Positions 54,232 to 63,023 of a stretch of 64,000 nt of DNA are shown here, in pieces; positions within the stretch are counted from its first letter, which is position 1; the number at the start of each line of letters is the position of its first letter. The stretch covers positions 744,001 to 808,000 of the forward strand of contig NZ_JACYFJ010000002.1 in NCBI RefSeq assembly GCF_014855495.1, read 5' to 3'. The notes beneath the pieces are model-generated. The model made no database searches, had not been told where the DNA came from, and was given only the letters and a program-made list of their open reading frames with translations. Source of the stretch: Euzebyella saccharophila. GTDB taxonomy: Bacteria; Bacteroidota; Bacteroidia; Flavobacteriales; Flavobacteriaceae. The position numbers and the translations under genes were made by a program.

Positions 54232-55003
54232 ATCTAAATTGTTTTATTACCTGTAGCAGGCATGGTTAATAATTTCCCTTTCCAGTGAGCATTGAATTTT
54301 AAGGGGCGTTTGTTTGGTTTCCTTTGTGCACCGCACCATGGAGAAAGTGGGTTCTGTCAAGACTTTTCCGAAAAAATCGGGAGTGTCTGCTCTTGATGGA
54401 CGGGCTAGTAACGAGAAAAGCAGAAACCCTATTTTTTTAAGAAAACCTGCCTTGGTCTTGACAGGTTCCACAAGGGCATTAGGGATTCCCCTAAAGGAGA
54501 GGGTGAGACTTGCGTACGGAAAGTTAAGCTGGGCGAACCTCGGGTTTTAGGTTGGAATCGGTTATGCCCTGCCCGTTTTTCGATGTGCCGAAAAACAACA
54601 AAGGCTGTATGCATTATAGGCCCCTTAAAATGTGAAGGACGGAACTTCGGTTTTAGGGATTCGGCAGCAAGGACGGGAAAGGTCCTTGCCCGAAATCACG
54701 TGAAAAAAGCAAAGTGGAGGCTTTCCGCTGCGCAAGCGGACTCCATCCGCTTTTTCGGTCATAAATGAAGTGTTTCTGACCAGTCCCGATAGCTATCGGG
54801 GCGGGAAGGGTAAGCGGAATGTTGGGCTAAAAACGGGGATGGTGTCCAAGATATTTCGCGAAGCGCTTTTCACTGAATTAGGTTGAAGTGAAACGGGTTG
54901 AGCATTGCTAAAAGCTATCAACTAAAAAGATATTCATATATGATGCAGCGACTATCATTTCCAGCTGAAATCAATTGAAACTGCTAATGGTGTAATTAAA
55001 ACC
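54232..55003. other. GC-richer non-coding scar between ssb remnant and integrase
   Basis: About 770 bp, visibly richer in G and C than its surroundings, with frames on both strands that match nothing I know. It contains a perfect 16-bp palindrome CCCGATAGCTATCGGG (54785-54800) and a TCCGCT/AGCGGA hairpin (54724-54740). It looks like leftover DNA of the mobile module. Confidence 0.5.
54785..54800. repeat. perfect 16-bp palindrome
   Basis: CCCGATAGCTATCGGG is fully self-complementary. It could be a short interspersed palindromic repeat or a protein-binding site. No second copy was noticed in this window. Confidence 0.55.
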
Positions 55004-56256
55004 TTACTTTACAGCGGTAATTTTATGTCCATCGTTGTCCCTATTGAGCTTGCTCCTTAAATCTCCCATATCATTACTGATTTTCTGTTCCAATACCCTG
55101 GCGTAAACCTGTGTGGTCGAAATCTTCGTATGTCCGAGCATTTTTGACGCCGTTTCTATGGGGACTCCATTGGACAGGGTTACCGTAGTGGCAAATGTGT
55201 GTCTGGCGGAGTGGAATGTCAGATGCTTATAAATATAAAGAGAAGCAGCAATTTCCTTTAGGTAAACGTTTATCTTTTGATTGGAATACACCGGAAGTAG
55301 TTTTCCATTGTTCAATTCCGGATAGGTTTTGTATTTGTCCAAAATATAAAGGGCCCTGTCCAATAAAGGGATTTTAACGGGCTGTTCGTTCTTCTGTCGT
55401 TGGGTAAATATCCAATAATCGCCGTCAATACCCCGCACAATGTTATTTTCGTTTAACTGCCTTACATCCGAATAGGATAGACCCGTATAACAGGCAAACA
55501 CAAAAATATCCCTTACGGTCTCATAACCCTTATCGTCCAATTGCGCTTCCTCAAAGATTTTAAGCTCCTCTTTGGACAAGAACTCCTTTTTATGTCTATT
55601 AAATTTCAGCTTATAACGGGCGAATGGGTTCTTTTCCAACCATTCTAGGTCCATAGCAAAGTTCATTAGTTTTCGCAGTCGCTCCAAATGTTTCATCACT
55701 CCATTATTGTTCAAAGGATTAGAGTTCTGCAACGAAGGCCCTTTACGTAAATACTGTTCAAAATCTATGATAAAGCTATACTTAAGATGCTTTAAAAATA
55801 TATCGTTTGTCCTTTTCTTTTGAACAAGGAATCTCTTGATATAATTTTCCATAGTATAGTAATTCTTCAAGGTGCCGGGCTTTAGAACTCCCTTCATATT
55901 TTGATTATGGTAAGCTACTAAATCCAAAAGGGTTTTATGAGTTTCGTCCTGCCCGATGAACCTAGCTTTTATTGATTTTGCCGTAACAAGCTCAAAATCG
56001 GATGATAATTGCTTATGACATAGCAGCAGTTTGGCATACACTTGGTCCAAATAGGTGTTCAATGCCTTGCCATCAGGTGTCCTGGAGGTGGTTTTCTTCG
56101 ATTTGGTATCCCAATAGGTAACCGATACTTGCCGTTGTAAACTGATTTCCGCTCGTTTTCCATCAATGGTAACACGGGCATAAATGGGTGCCATTCGCCT
56201 TTTTTCTTGGCCAGATTTAGCCAAAAATGAATACTGAAAGTTCTTGAAGTTCCCAT
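55004..56256 (-). pseudogene. int: tyrosine recombinase/integrase, CTnDOT type, with apparent frameshift
   Basis: Site-specific recombinase that should integrate and excise the island. The intact part (frame ending at 55004, about 390 residues) has an arm-binding region, a SAM-like core-binding domain (about 110-200) and the catalytic domain with HSARHTFATT, LGHTKISTTQVYARV and the nucleophile Tyr. The first catalytic Arg is replaced by Ser in CYTGLSYSD, as in the CTnDOT integrase. The normal N-terminus (TSRTFSIHFWLNLAKKKG) is present from ATG 56256 but in another frame; the switch falls at or just after an A6 tract (56200-56205). One base appears lost, so the protein is broken unless this is a sequencing error. 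Confidence 0.8.
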
Positions 56257-56359
56257 AGACTCTCGCTTTAGGTGAATACTCGATTTGTTTTCGAAAGTCA
56301 AATCGAAGCGAAAGCCAAAGTCTAAATCGTTACCAATGTAGTGAAAAAATTCGGCCAAA

Positions 56360-56386
56360 AATAGGTAACCGAATAGGTAACTTTTG
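56360..56386. repeat. probable integrase arm-type site, right end
   Basis: Two AATAGGTAAC copies (56360-56369 and 56372-56381) with 12-bp period, then TTTTG. The stretch 56363-56386 matches 9272-9295 at 23 of 24 positions. It lies between the integrase start and the tRNA, about 100 bp from the core repeat. Confidence 0.65.
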
Positions 56387-56482
56387 TTTTGATATTAAAG
56401 CCAATCAAATGAAATCAAAAAAAATGTAATTATTTGATAATCAATTGATTGGCTTTTTAATGGATTGCTTTAAAACCCATTT

Positions 56483-56496
56483 TGTCGGGATGACAG
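56483..56496. repeat. attachment site, tRNA-proximal end (core direct repeat)
   Basis: The same 14 bp as 9198-9211. Here they form the 3' acceptor strand and part of the T stem of the intact tRNA-Pro gene. Confidence 0.8.
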
Positions 56497-56558
56497 GATT
56501 TGAACCTGCGACCCCACGCCCCCCAGGCGTGTGCGCTACCGGGCTGCGCTACATCCCG
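56485..56558 (-). tRNA. tRNA-Pro (anticodon GGG)
   Basis: A 74-nt cloverleaf. Acceptor CGGGATG pairs with CATCCCG, D stem GCGC/GCGC, anticodon stem CACGC/GCGTG with loop CTGGGGG giving anticodon GGG, T stem GCAGG/CCTGT with loop TTCAAAT, and discriminator A. CCA is not encoded. The 3' end is the integration target of the island, and the repeat restores a complete tRNA. Confidence 0.95.
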
Positions 56559-56729
56559 ATTACTTTAAGAACATCACCGTATTTGGTAGGTGCCATCCTA
56601 AAAACAAGAATGCAAAAATAAAAAACTTTATAACATTTTTGACCAAAAAAAAGAAACGAATTTTGCATTTTAGCTTTAATTGTAGGTAACCTCCTGTTAG
56701 TAATTGATTTACAACCTAATTATTGAAAA

Positions 56730-57644
56730 TCATTTCAAACTTTCCATCCACTCAAAAAGCCTTTCTGTCCATCCTCTTAAATGTGCATTTTCCCGTGCCA
56801 AAGAAAAACCGTGCCCCCCCTCTGGGTAAATATGCATGGTAGCGGATACTTCATTATCTTTTAATGCCTGATAAAACAAGAGGCTATTTTCCACAGGTAC
56901 ACCTTTATCGTCTGAAGCATGAACCAGCAAGGTTGCAGGAGTTTCTTTTGTCACCTGCAGCTCATTGGAAAAATGTTTGATACGCTCTTCCGTTTCATAA
57001 CCGCCCAACAAAGCTTTTTGAGACCCGGTGTGCTTAGTGCTTTGGCTAAATGTTATGACAGGATATACCAAACTCATAAAATCTGGTCGTGCACTTTGTT
57101 TATCGGCATCATCAATTGCCTCGTACACCTTTTCATTAAAATGCGTGCCTAGCGTAGAAGCCAAATGTCCTCCGGCGGAAAAGCCAATGATCCCAATTTG
57201 ATTTGTTGCAATATTAAATTCATCCGCTTTGGACCTCACCAACCTTATGGCCCTTTGGGCATCGATTAAGGGAACATTATAGTTTTCTTTTAAGGACTCT
57301 GATGTGGGCAGTCTGTATTTGACGACAATACCGGCAATACCTTTGCCATTTAAGAATTTCGCAATATCGGTTCCTTCCCAATCATAAGCGAGAATTTGAT
57401 ACCCCCCTCCCGGGAAAATTAACATTGCCTGTCCCGTTGCATTTTGTTTCGCCGGCAGGTATACCTCAAGGTGTGGTTCCTGAACTTTGCTGATTCTTAA
57501 AATTCCTTCCTTTACATGTACTTCCTGTTCTTCTGAAGCAATACGATTAGGAATTTGGTTTTTTGGCCACAGGGGAATAATGGTGTCTTGGGCGGTAGTA
57601 GACATGGATAATACAAATATTAGCGTGGTTATTAATAATTTCAT
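56730..57644 (-). CDS. secreted alpha/beta-hydrolase esterase (BD-FAE/acetylxylan esterase-like)
   Basis: A 304-residue secreted serine esterase with a signal peptide (MKLLITTLIFVLSMSTTAQ). MLIFPGGGYQILAYDWEG holds the oxyanion-hole glycines. GIIGFSAGGHLASTLG contains the nucleophile Ser in G-x-S-x-G. The Asp (HASDDKGVPVENSL) and His (PEGGHGFSLA) complete the triad. Relatives remove acetyl or feruloyl groups from plant or algal polysaccharide. It is the first gene beyond the tRNA and follows the VanX-like gene by 15 bp on the same strand. It lies outside the island. Confidence 0.88.
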   Translation of the reverse strand: MKLLITTLIFVLSMSTTAQDTIIPLWPKNQIPNRIASEEQEVHVKEGILRISKVQEPHLEVYLPAKQNATGQAMLIFPGGGYQILAYDWEGTDIAKFLNGKGIAGIVVKYRLPTSESLKENYNVPLIDAQRAIRLVRSKADEFNIATNQIGIIGFSAGGHLASTLGTHFNEKVYEAIDDADKQSARPDFMSLVYPVITFSQSTKHTGSQKALLGGYETEERIKHFSNELQVTKETPATLLVHASDDKGVPVENSLLFYQALKDNEVSATMHIYPEGGHGFSLARENAHLRGWTERLFEWMESLK

Positions 57645-57659
57645 TTTGTATTTTTTGAG

Positions 57660-58382
57660 TTAATTACAGGGCCATTTAAAATTAGCAACTTTATCATTGG
57701 ATCCGGCACCCAAGTTATAATGCCACCATTCGGTTCTTATGGACCAAAAACCATGTTTTTCCATGGTTTCCTTCAACAGTTTGCGGTTATCCAATATTTC
57801 TTGAGGCAGGTCAAAATTATCATGATAGGCCCTTTTTCCAAAAAAATCAAAATCGGTACCCATATTCAGCTCCTCTCCTTCCAAAGTTTCCAGGGTAATA
57901 TCAACAGCACCTCCCTTATTATGGATAGAACCTTTTTTGGGATTGGCAACATATTGAGGATTTGGCACTATTGCCCACATTTTATACTGAACCGAATTGG
58001 GTCTGTAGCAATCAAAAAATTTGATTCTTACCCCCTTTTCCTTAAATTCTTCATTGGCCTTTAACAATGCCTTAACTGTTTTGACCCGAGTATAACACTC
58101 GGCACAATCATAAACTTTCTCCTTCAGAAAATTATTCTCTGTGGCATACCTCAAATCATAAGCAAACCCATCGCTGAAATCGGCTAACCGTACAAAGGTC
58201 GTGTCCGCTAAACCTTCAAAGGTTTTAAAAACCATTTTGGGCGGTTCCGATTTTTGTTTAATGGTATCAGATTGTAAAGATTCCTCAGAATTAATTTTCT
58301 CCAATTTCTTTTTTTCTTCGGGAGATTCTTTGCAGGAAATCGACAGGCATAACAATAATAAAGCAAATGAGAAATACTTCAT
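57660..58382 (-). CDS. ddpX: D-alanyl-D-alanine dipeptidase, VanX/DdpX family (M15D)
   Basis: A zinc dipeptidase that hydrolyses D-Ala-D-Ala in the periplasm. The 240-residue lipoprotein (lipobox LLCLSISC) has the metal and catalytic motifs SIHNKGGAVDIT (S-x-H-x-x-G-x-A/V-D), FFDCYRP (active-site Arg) and RTEWWHYN (catalytic Glu and third ligand His). In non-resistant bacteria such enzymes recycle cell-wall dipeptide, so this is unlikely to be a vancomycin determinant, as no VanH or VanA partner is present. Confidence 0.9.
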   Translation of the reverse strand: MKYFSFALLLLCLSISCKESPEEKKKLEKINSEESLQSDTIKQKSEPPKMVFKTFEGLADTTFVRLADFSDGFAYDLRYATENNFLKEKVYDCAECYTRVKTVKALLKANEEFKEKGVRIKFFDCYRPNSVQYKMWAIVPNPQYVANPKKGSIHNKGGAVDITLETLEGEELNMGTDFDFFGKRAYHDNFDLPQEILDNRKLLKETMEKHGFWSIRTEWWHYNLGAGSNDKVANFKWPCN

Positions 58383-58551
58383 GGAAGTTGAAAATGATTA
58401 TAAGATTAAAAAAAGTAGGCTTGTTTACCCATGGTTAGGATGATTGAGCAATGCGCAACATAATGTTCAATATAGGCATATTTTATCACCCTAAAAATCA
58501 AAAAAAGGCTTCCTTTTGCCATTATAATATCAGTATCTTGGCATAACTCCA

Positions 58552-60366
58552 TTGAACACTAAACTATTAAATCAATTTAAGGTGAAATACTTTTTTCCGA
58601 TTTTGGTACTATTGGTCTTTTCCTGTAAAGAAAAAAACGCAACAGATAAACAAATTGCTCTTAATAGGGATGATAAACGGCCTAATATTATCCTCATTTT
58701 AGCCGATGATCAAGGATGGGGAGATTTGAGCAGTAGCGGAAACCCCAATTTGGAAACACCTCATATTGATGCCTTGGCAACTTACGGCATTTCCTTTGAA
58801 AACTTTTACGTGCAACCGGTTTGTTCCCCAACAAGGGCTGAAATTCTTACCGGTAGATATTTTCCCAGAACAGGAGTATACAGTACGTCTTCTGGTGGAG
58901 AACGCATGAATTATGACGAAACCACACTTGCTGAACTATTTAAGGACAATGGGTATAAAACTGCAGCTTATGGTAAATGGCACAATGGAACCCAAGCGCC
59001 CTACCATCCTAATACACAAGGTTTTGATGAGTATTATGGTTTTGCTTCGGGTCATTGGGGCAACTATTTTAGTCCTATGCTGGAGCACAATGGTAAAATT
59101 GTAAAAGGAAATGGTTTTTTAGTGGATGATTTAACAGACCATGGTCTGGAGTTCATTGAAAAACATAAAGACAATCCCTTCTTTTTATATCTTCCCTTTA
59201 ATACTCCTCATAGTCCAATGCAGGTTCTGGATTCCCTCTGGCAAAAATTTGAAAAAAAGGAACTTCAATTGCCATCCAACCAAGATGCAAATGAAAACCA
59301 GATGTTTACCAAAGCTGCCTTGGCTTTGGTTGAAAACATTGATTATAACGTGGGACGATTAATGGCCAGATTGAGAAAGCTTTATTTGGAGGATAATACG
59401 ATAGTGATCTATTTAAGCGATAATGGCCCCAATAGCCTTAGATGGAATGGTGGAATGCGAGGTAAAAAAGGCTCTACGGATGAAGGTGGTGTTCGTAGCC
59501 CTTTGTACATACAGTGGACCAACTTTTTGGATGAAGGAAAAAAAATAAACCAAATTGCAAGTGCTGTTGACCTCCTACCTACCTTAGCTAGTTTGGCAGA
59601 TGTATATCCCATAACTGCAAAACCCATTGACGGCAAAAACTTGGCTCCCTTGTTGTTTGACGAAAACCAAAACTGGAAAGACCGAGTGATTTATAACCAC
59701 TGGAACGGCAAAACAAGTCTAAGAACCCAAGAATTTAGATTGGATGACGACAATAGATTATACCACATACCATCTGATAGAGGGCAAACCAATGATGTTT
59801 CGGAAAAGTACCCAGGGAAACGGGATTCGCTGGTTTTAATGAAAAACGAGTGGTTATCAATGGTGGAGCCAAAAAACAAAACAAATGATGAAAGAAGTTT
59901 TACGCTGGGTCATCCAGAGCAAATCTTTACCCACTTACCTGCTAGAGACGGTTTACCCCATGGGAAAATAAAAAGAAGCAATAAATACCCTAATGATAGC
60001 TATTTTACCAATTGGAAAAATATAAAGGACTCCATTTCATGGGATGTGGAAATTCTAGCTGATGGTAAATTTGAAGTGGAATTGTACTATACCTGCCCAG
60101 AAGAGAATATTGGTTCCATCGTAGAACTTAGTTTAGGAGATAGCAAAATTGCCAAAAAGATTACAAAAGCCCATGATTCTAAACTTATTGGAAAGAAAAT
60201 GGACAGGGTACCTAGAATGGAATCCTACGTTAAGGATTTTATACCCATGAAATTAGGCGCCATGGTATTAAAAGAAGGAAAAGGCACATTGACCCTAAAA
60301 GCTTTGGAAAAACCGAAATTGGAAGTTGCGGACATCCGCCTTTTGGTTTTCAAACGATTGAATTAA
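58552..60366 (+). CDS. sulfatase (family S1), lipoprotein
   Basis: A 604-residue sulfatase. The lipobox is LLVFSC. Metal motif NIILILADDQGWGDL, formylglycine motif VCSPTRAEILTG and AAYGKWHNG are intact, with later ligand segments NTPHSPMQVLD and YLSDNGPNSLRWN. The C-terminal 110 residues form an extra beta domain. The frame opens with TTG 58552; GTG 58582 (MKYFFPIL...) is a good alternative. A TTTG and a near-consensus -7 (TATCTTGG near 58534) lie just upstream. It is chromosomal, outside the island, and its 3' end overlaps the convergent sulfatase by four bases. Confidence 0.9.
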   Translation: MNTKLLNQFKVKYFFPILVLLVFSCKEKNATDKQIALNRDDKRPNIILILADDQGWGDLSSSGNPNLETPHIDALATYGISFENFYVQPVCSPTRAEILTGRYFPRTGVYSTSSGGERMNYDETTLAELFKDNGYKTAAYGKWHNGTQAPYHPNTQGFDEYYGFASGHWGNYFSPMLEHNGKIVKGNGFLVDDLTDHGLEFIEKHKDNPFFLYLPFNTPHSPMQVLDSLWQKFEKKELQLPSNQDANENQMFTKAALALVENIDYNVGRLMARLRKLYLEDNTIVIYLSDNGPNSLRWNGGMRGKKGSTDEGGVRSPLYIQWTNFLDEGKKINQIASAVDLLPTLASLADVYPITAKPIDGKNLAPLLFDENQNWKDRVIYNHWNGKTSLRTQEFRLDDDNRLYHIPSDRGQTNDVSEKYPGKRDSLVLMKNEWLSMVEPKNKTNDERSFTLGHPEQIFTHLPARDGLPHGKIKRSNKYPNDSYFTNWKNIKDSISWDVEILADGKFEVELYYTCPEENIGSIVELSLGDSKIAKKITKAHDSKLIGKKMDRVPRMESYVKDFIPMKLGAMVLKEGKGTLTLKALEKPKLEVADIRLLVFKRLN

Positions 60367-61994
60367 TCCGCACTGTACTCCAATATTTCACTATCATGAT
60401 ACCCTATACGTTCGGCCTTGGCCTCAAAAGAAATCTCTTTTGATAATGGAGTAGCGTAAACCTGCCAAATGGAATCCTTGGATTGTCTAAAGACAACTGT
60501 TGCATCATTTTTAGGGGATATCAGTTCAATTCCTCTTTCTGTAACTTCAAGTTGCAACTCGTCCAACCTAGGTTGATCCCCATCAATTAACCAACGTTCC
60601 ATTAAAATCCTTTCATCCATTCTTCCCAAATCATTGGTTTCCTTCATCCAATCGTTCAACAATTGTCTATATTCAATTAGCGTTTGTTGGTAATCTGAAT
60701 CCAAAGCCAAATTATGTAACTCATAGGGATCTTCCTTTAAGTCATATAATTCTTCTTCAGGTTTTGTAGGGTGTAGCCATAACTGCTGCACTTCATTCAG
60801 TGTACCTTCGGCATACATTCTACGAAGCTCCCTCATCATGGGCATTTGTTCGCGGTATGATACATTTAGGGCATGGCTCAGGTTCGTATTAAAATTTTTG
60901 ATGTACTTATATTCAGTGGACCTCACGGCTCTTAATCGGTCATAAATTTCATCAAAACGATCAGAAGTATGATAGGTATACTCGGGCTTATCCTCTACCT
61001 CAAATTCCCCGAACATGGCCTTGCCTTGAATTACCTTTGGAGGTTCTATACCCGCCATAGAAAGGACTGTAGGTGCATAATCTATAAAACTTATAAGTCT
61101 GTCATCCCTGGTTCCCCCATCTTCATTTTCAGGAAATTTGATAATCAACGGAACCTTTAGACCCGTATCGTATAATGCCCTTTTATGTCTTGGAAAAGGA
61201 CCGCCATGGTCTCCGTAGAAAAATATAATACTATTTTCATACAAGCCGTCTTCCTTTAAATCCTTTAAAATTTCACCTAGTTGATTATCCAACCTTTTTA
61301 GATTACTGTAATTGACCGCAAGGTCATGCCGAATTGTATCGTTATCGGGAAGGTAGGGAGGCACGTCCAATTTAATAGGGTCTACAAAAAGACTGTCCTT
61401 GCCTCTTTTCCAAATTTGACTTTCGTGACAGACAGCAAAATTAAAAACGGCAAAAAACGGCTGGTTTCCAGCTCTTTTACGATAGTGCCTTTTAGGGCTG
61501 CTTTCATCCCAAGCAGCATCTGTCTTTTCAAAATTATAATCTTCTTTGGGGCCGTTAGTGGTGTAGTATCCTTCCTTTCTAAGATACTCCGTAAACATTC
61601 TAACACCTTCGGGTACAACTGGAGAGTAACTGGGCAAACTATCCAAGAATGGTTCGTTTATTTCTCTCCAAGGGGTATGTGTGCGCATATTGTGTGTTCC
61701 CAAGGTGGTGGGGTACATACCCGTTATCAGAGAGCTGCGGGCAGGAGCACACACAGGAACGGGCGCAACAGCATTATCAAAGGTAACCCCATCTGCCGAC
61801 AAACTTTCCAAATTTGGTAAGGAGATACTTTTATCTCCATACATAGGGAACCATTCGGGGGATTGATCTTCGGCTACAAGCCAAATAATATTTGGTCTCG
61901 TCTCATTTGCGGAAATTTCATCATTGGTTTTACTATCACCGCATGACTGAAATATCATAAGTGAGAAAAAAAACAATAGGTTCATGCTTTTCAT
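60363..61994 (-). CDS. sulfatase (family S1, N-sulfoglucosamine sulfohydrolase-like)
   Basis: A 543-residue lipoprotein sulfatase from ATG 61994 (MKSMNLLFFFSLMIFQSC); a TTG two codons upstream is possible. NIIWLVAEDQSPEWFPMYGD, with the E-D variant of the metal site, and VCAPARSSLITGMYPT, with the formylglycine Cys, fit the branch related to heparan N-sulfatases. FFYGDHGGPFPRHKRALYD is also characteristic. The substrate may be O- or N-sulfated glycan. It is convergent with the other sulfatase. Confidence 0.9.
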   Translation of the reverse strand: MKSMNLLFFFSLMIFQSCGDSKTNDEISANETRPNIIWLVAEDQSPEWFPMYGDKSISLPNLESLSADGVTFDNAVAPVPVCAPARSSLITGMYPTTLGTHNMRTHTPWREINEPFLDSLPSYSPVVPEGVRMFTEYLRKEGYYTTNGPKEDYNFEKTDAAWDESSPKRHYRKRAGNQPFFAVFNFAVCHESQIWKRGKDSLFVDPIKLDVPPYLPDNDTIRHDLAVNYSNLKRLDNQLGEILKDLKEDGLYENSIIFFYGDHGGPFPRHKRALYDTGLKVPLIIKFPENEDGGTRDDRLISFIDYAPTVLSMAGIEPPKVIQGKAMFGEFEVEDKPEYTYHTSDRFDEIYDRLRAVRSTEYKYIKNFNTNLSHALNVSYREQMPMMRELRRMYAEGTLNEVQQLWLHPTKPEEELYDLKEDPYELHNLALDSDYQQTLIEYRQLLNDWMKETNDLGRMDERILMERWLIDGDQPRLDELQLEVTERGIELISPKNDATVVFRQSKDSIWQVYATPLSKEISFEAKAERIGYHDSEILEYSAD

Positions 61995-62045
61995 AGTCAA
62001 GGAGGTTGTATGCTATAAATATACCTGTTTTTTAATGTGAAAAAG

Positions 62046-62078
62046 AAAACCCCTTACATTTTTCGGTAAGGGGTTTTT
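62046..62078 (-). terminator. terminator after the TIM-barrel isomerase gene
   Basis: A 12-bp perfect stem (AAAACCCCTTAC and its complement) with T runs, about 18 bp past the stop at 62096. It also insulates the sulfatase gene that starts at 61994. Confidence 0.9.
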
Positions 62079-62095
62079 AGGTGATATAAAACTTT

Positions 62096-62917
62096 TTAAT
62101 CTAAACTTTCCAAATATTTCAAACTTTCTGGAACCTGCTCTACTACCCTAGAAGATTCATCCTCTATGAACATGTATTCAATTCCCAATTTTTTGGCCTC
62201 TGCAACGGTGCCAGCTATATCTACCTGCCCAGTTCCGAGAACTACATTGGTCTCAACATCTTCGTGACCGGTATTGTTACCTTCAATTCCGTGCTGCATA
62301 TCCTTTAAATGCATAAGCGTGAATTTCTTGGGATATTTTTTCATAAGTGCCAAAGGATCCGCTCCTCCATGGTGTGCCCAAAAAACATCAAGCTCAAAAG
62401 TAAAATCTTTTGCGTTTTGAGCCATATAGTCGAAAAGGGTACCATCTTTCCAAGGTCTAAATTCATAACCATGGGCATGGTATGCCAAGGCTATCCCATT
62501 TTTTTTCAATTCCTTCCCCGCTTTATTGAAAACTTTGGTGGCATGTTCTGTTTCCTCCAAATCCCATTTATTATCATCATGTGGAACCCAAGCGCACATG
62601 GCATAAGTAGCACCAAATTCCTTGGCGTTGTCTATTACCTTTTGCACATTATTTTCTAAATCTTCAAAGCTAGCACCAACACTTACTACATTTAAATTGT
62701 TCTTCTTAAGTAAGTCTTTAAACTCTCCCATTGATAAACCGTAAGTTCCGCCTCCTTCAATCTTGGTAATACCCCACCCGTTGATAATTTTCAAGGTTCC
62801 GGGAACATCTTCCTTAAACTGATTTCTTAAACTATAAAGCTGTAAACCAACTTCTTGCCCTTGCCCCGAAATATTGAAAAGAAGGGCCAATAGAAATGTT
62901 GAAATTATTTTTTTCAT
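62096..62917 (-). CDS. secreted sugar-isomerase-like TIM-barrel protein
   Basis: A 273-residue protein of the xylose isomerase-like (AP endonuclease 2) superfamily. A signal peptide (MKKIISTFLLALLFNISGQG) makes it periplasmic, unlike cytoplasmic sugar isomerases. Metal-site segments: LAYHAHGYEFRP, FTFELDVFWAHHGGADP, LMHLKDMQ and YMFIEDESS, with the conserved Glu, Asp, His and Glu. Secreted members occur in pathways that act on oxidised (3-keto) sugars. It lies downstream of the dehydrogenase pair on the same strand but after a terminator, so it is its own unit. Confidence 0.85.
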   Translation of the reverse strand: MKKIISTFLLALLFNISGQGQEVGLQLYSLRNQFKEDVPGTLKIINGWGITKIEGGGTYGLSMGEFKDLLKKNNLNVVSVGASFEDLENNVQKVIDNAKEFGATYAMCAWVPHDDNKWDLEETEHATKVFNKAGKELKKNGIALAYHAHGYEFRPWKDGTLFDYMAQNAKDFTFELDVFWAHHGGADPLALMKKYPKKFTLMHLKDMQHGIEGNNTGHEDVETNVVLGTGQVDIAGTVAEAKKLGIEYMFIEDESSRVVEQVPESLKYLESLD

Positions 62918-62968
62918 TCGATTTTAATTTAGCTCTTAAAAGTAAGGATATATACTGCTGTAATACAA

Positions 62969-63000
62969 AAACACCCCCTTAAAAATTGAAGGAGGTGTTT
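62969..63000 (-). terminator. terminator of the GMC dehydrogenase unit
   Basis: A 12-bp stem with one mismatch (AAACACCCCCTT with AAGGAGGTGTTT) followed by a T run on the minus strand, 24 bp past the stop at 63024. Confidence 0.85.
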
Positions 63001-63023
63001 CTAATTATCTTGCAATTACCAAA

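Larger units (their letters stand above)
9198..56496. mobile_element. genomic island integrated at the 3' end of tRNA-Pro(GGG)
   Basis: The ends are a 14-bp direct repeat (9198-9211 and 56483-56496) that covers the 3' end of the tRNA. A 24-bp motif matching at 23 positions lies inside each end (9272-9295 and 56363-56386). A tyrosine recombinase lies next to the intact tRNA, reading inward. The chromosomal terminator beyond the left copy would suit a tRNA. Cargo: two SusCD loci and their enzymes and regulators. Conjugation genes are absent; only a broken ssb and a frameshifted integrase remain, so this is a decayed or non-self-transmissible element. A chance 14-bp match is unlikely given the paired arm sites, but comparative proof is lacking. 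Confidence 0.8.

Noticed and set aside
54314-54768. Frames of 60-78 codons on both strands in the GC-rich scar
   Set aside because: Sequences look like translated non-coding DNA, with no recognisable domain and mutual overlap.
56059-56358. 99-codon minus-strand frame upstream of the integrase
   Set aside because: It is not a separate gene. Its middle is the integrase N-terminus in another frame, and the rest is read-through around the frameshift.
57660-58382. VanX-like protein as a vancomycin resistance gene
   Set aside because: No VanH, VanA or VanRS genes are near it; secreted M15D dipeptidases are common in sensitive bacteria.
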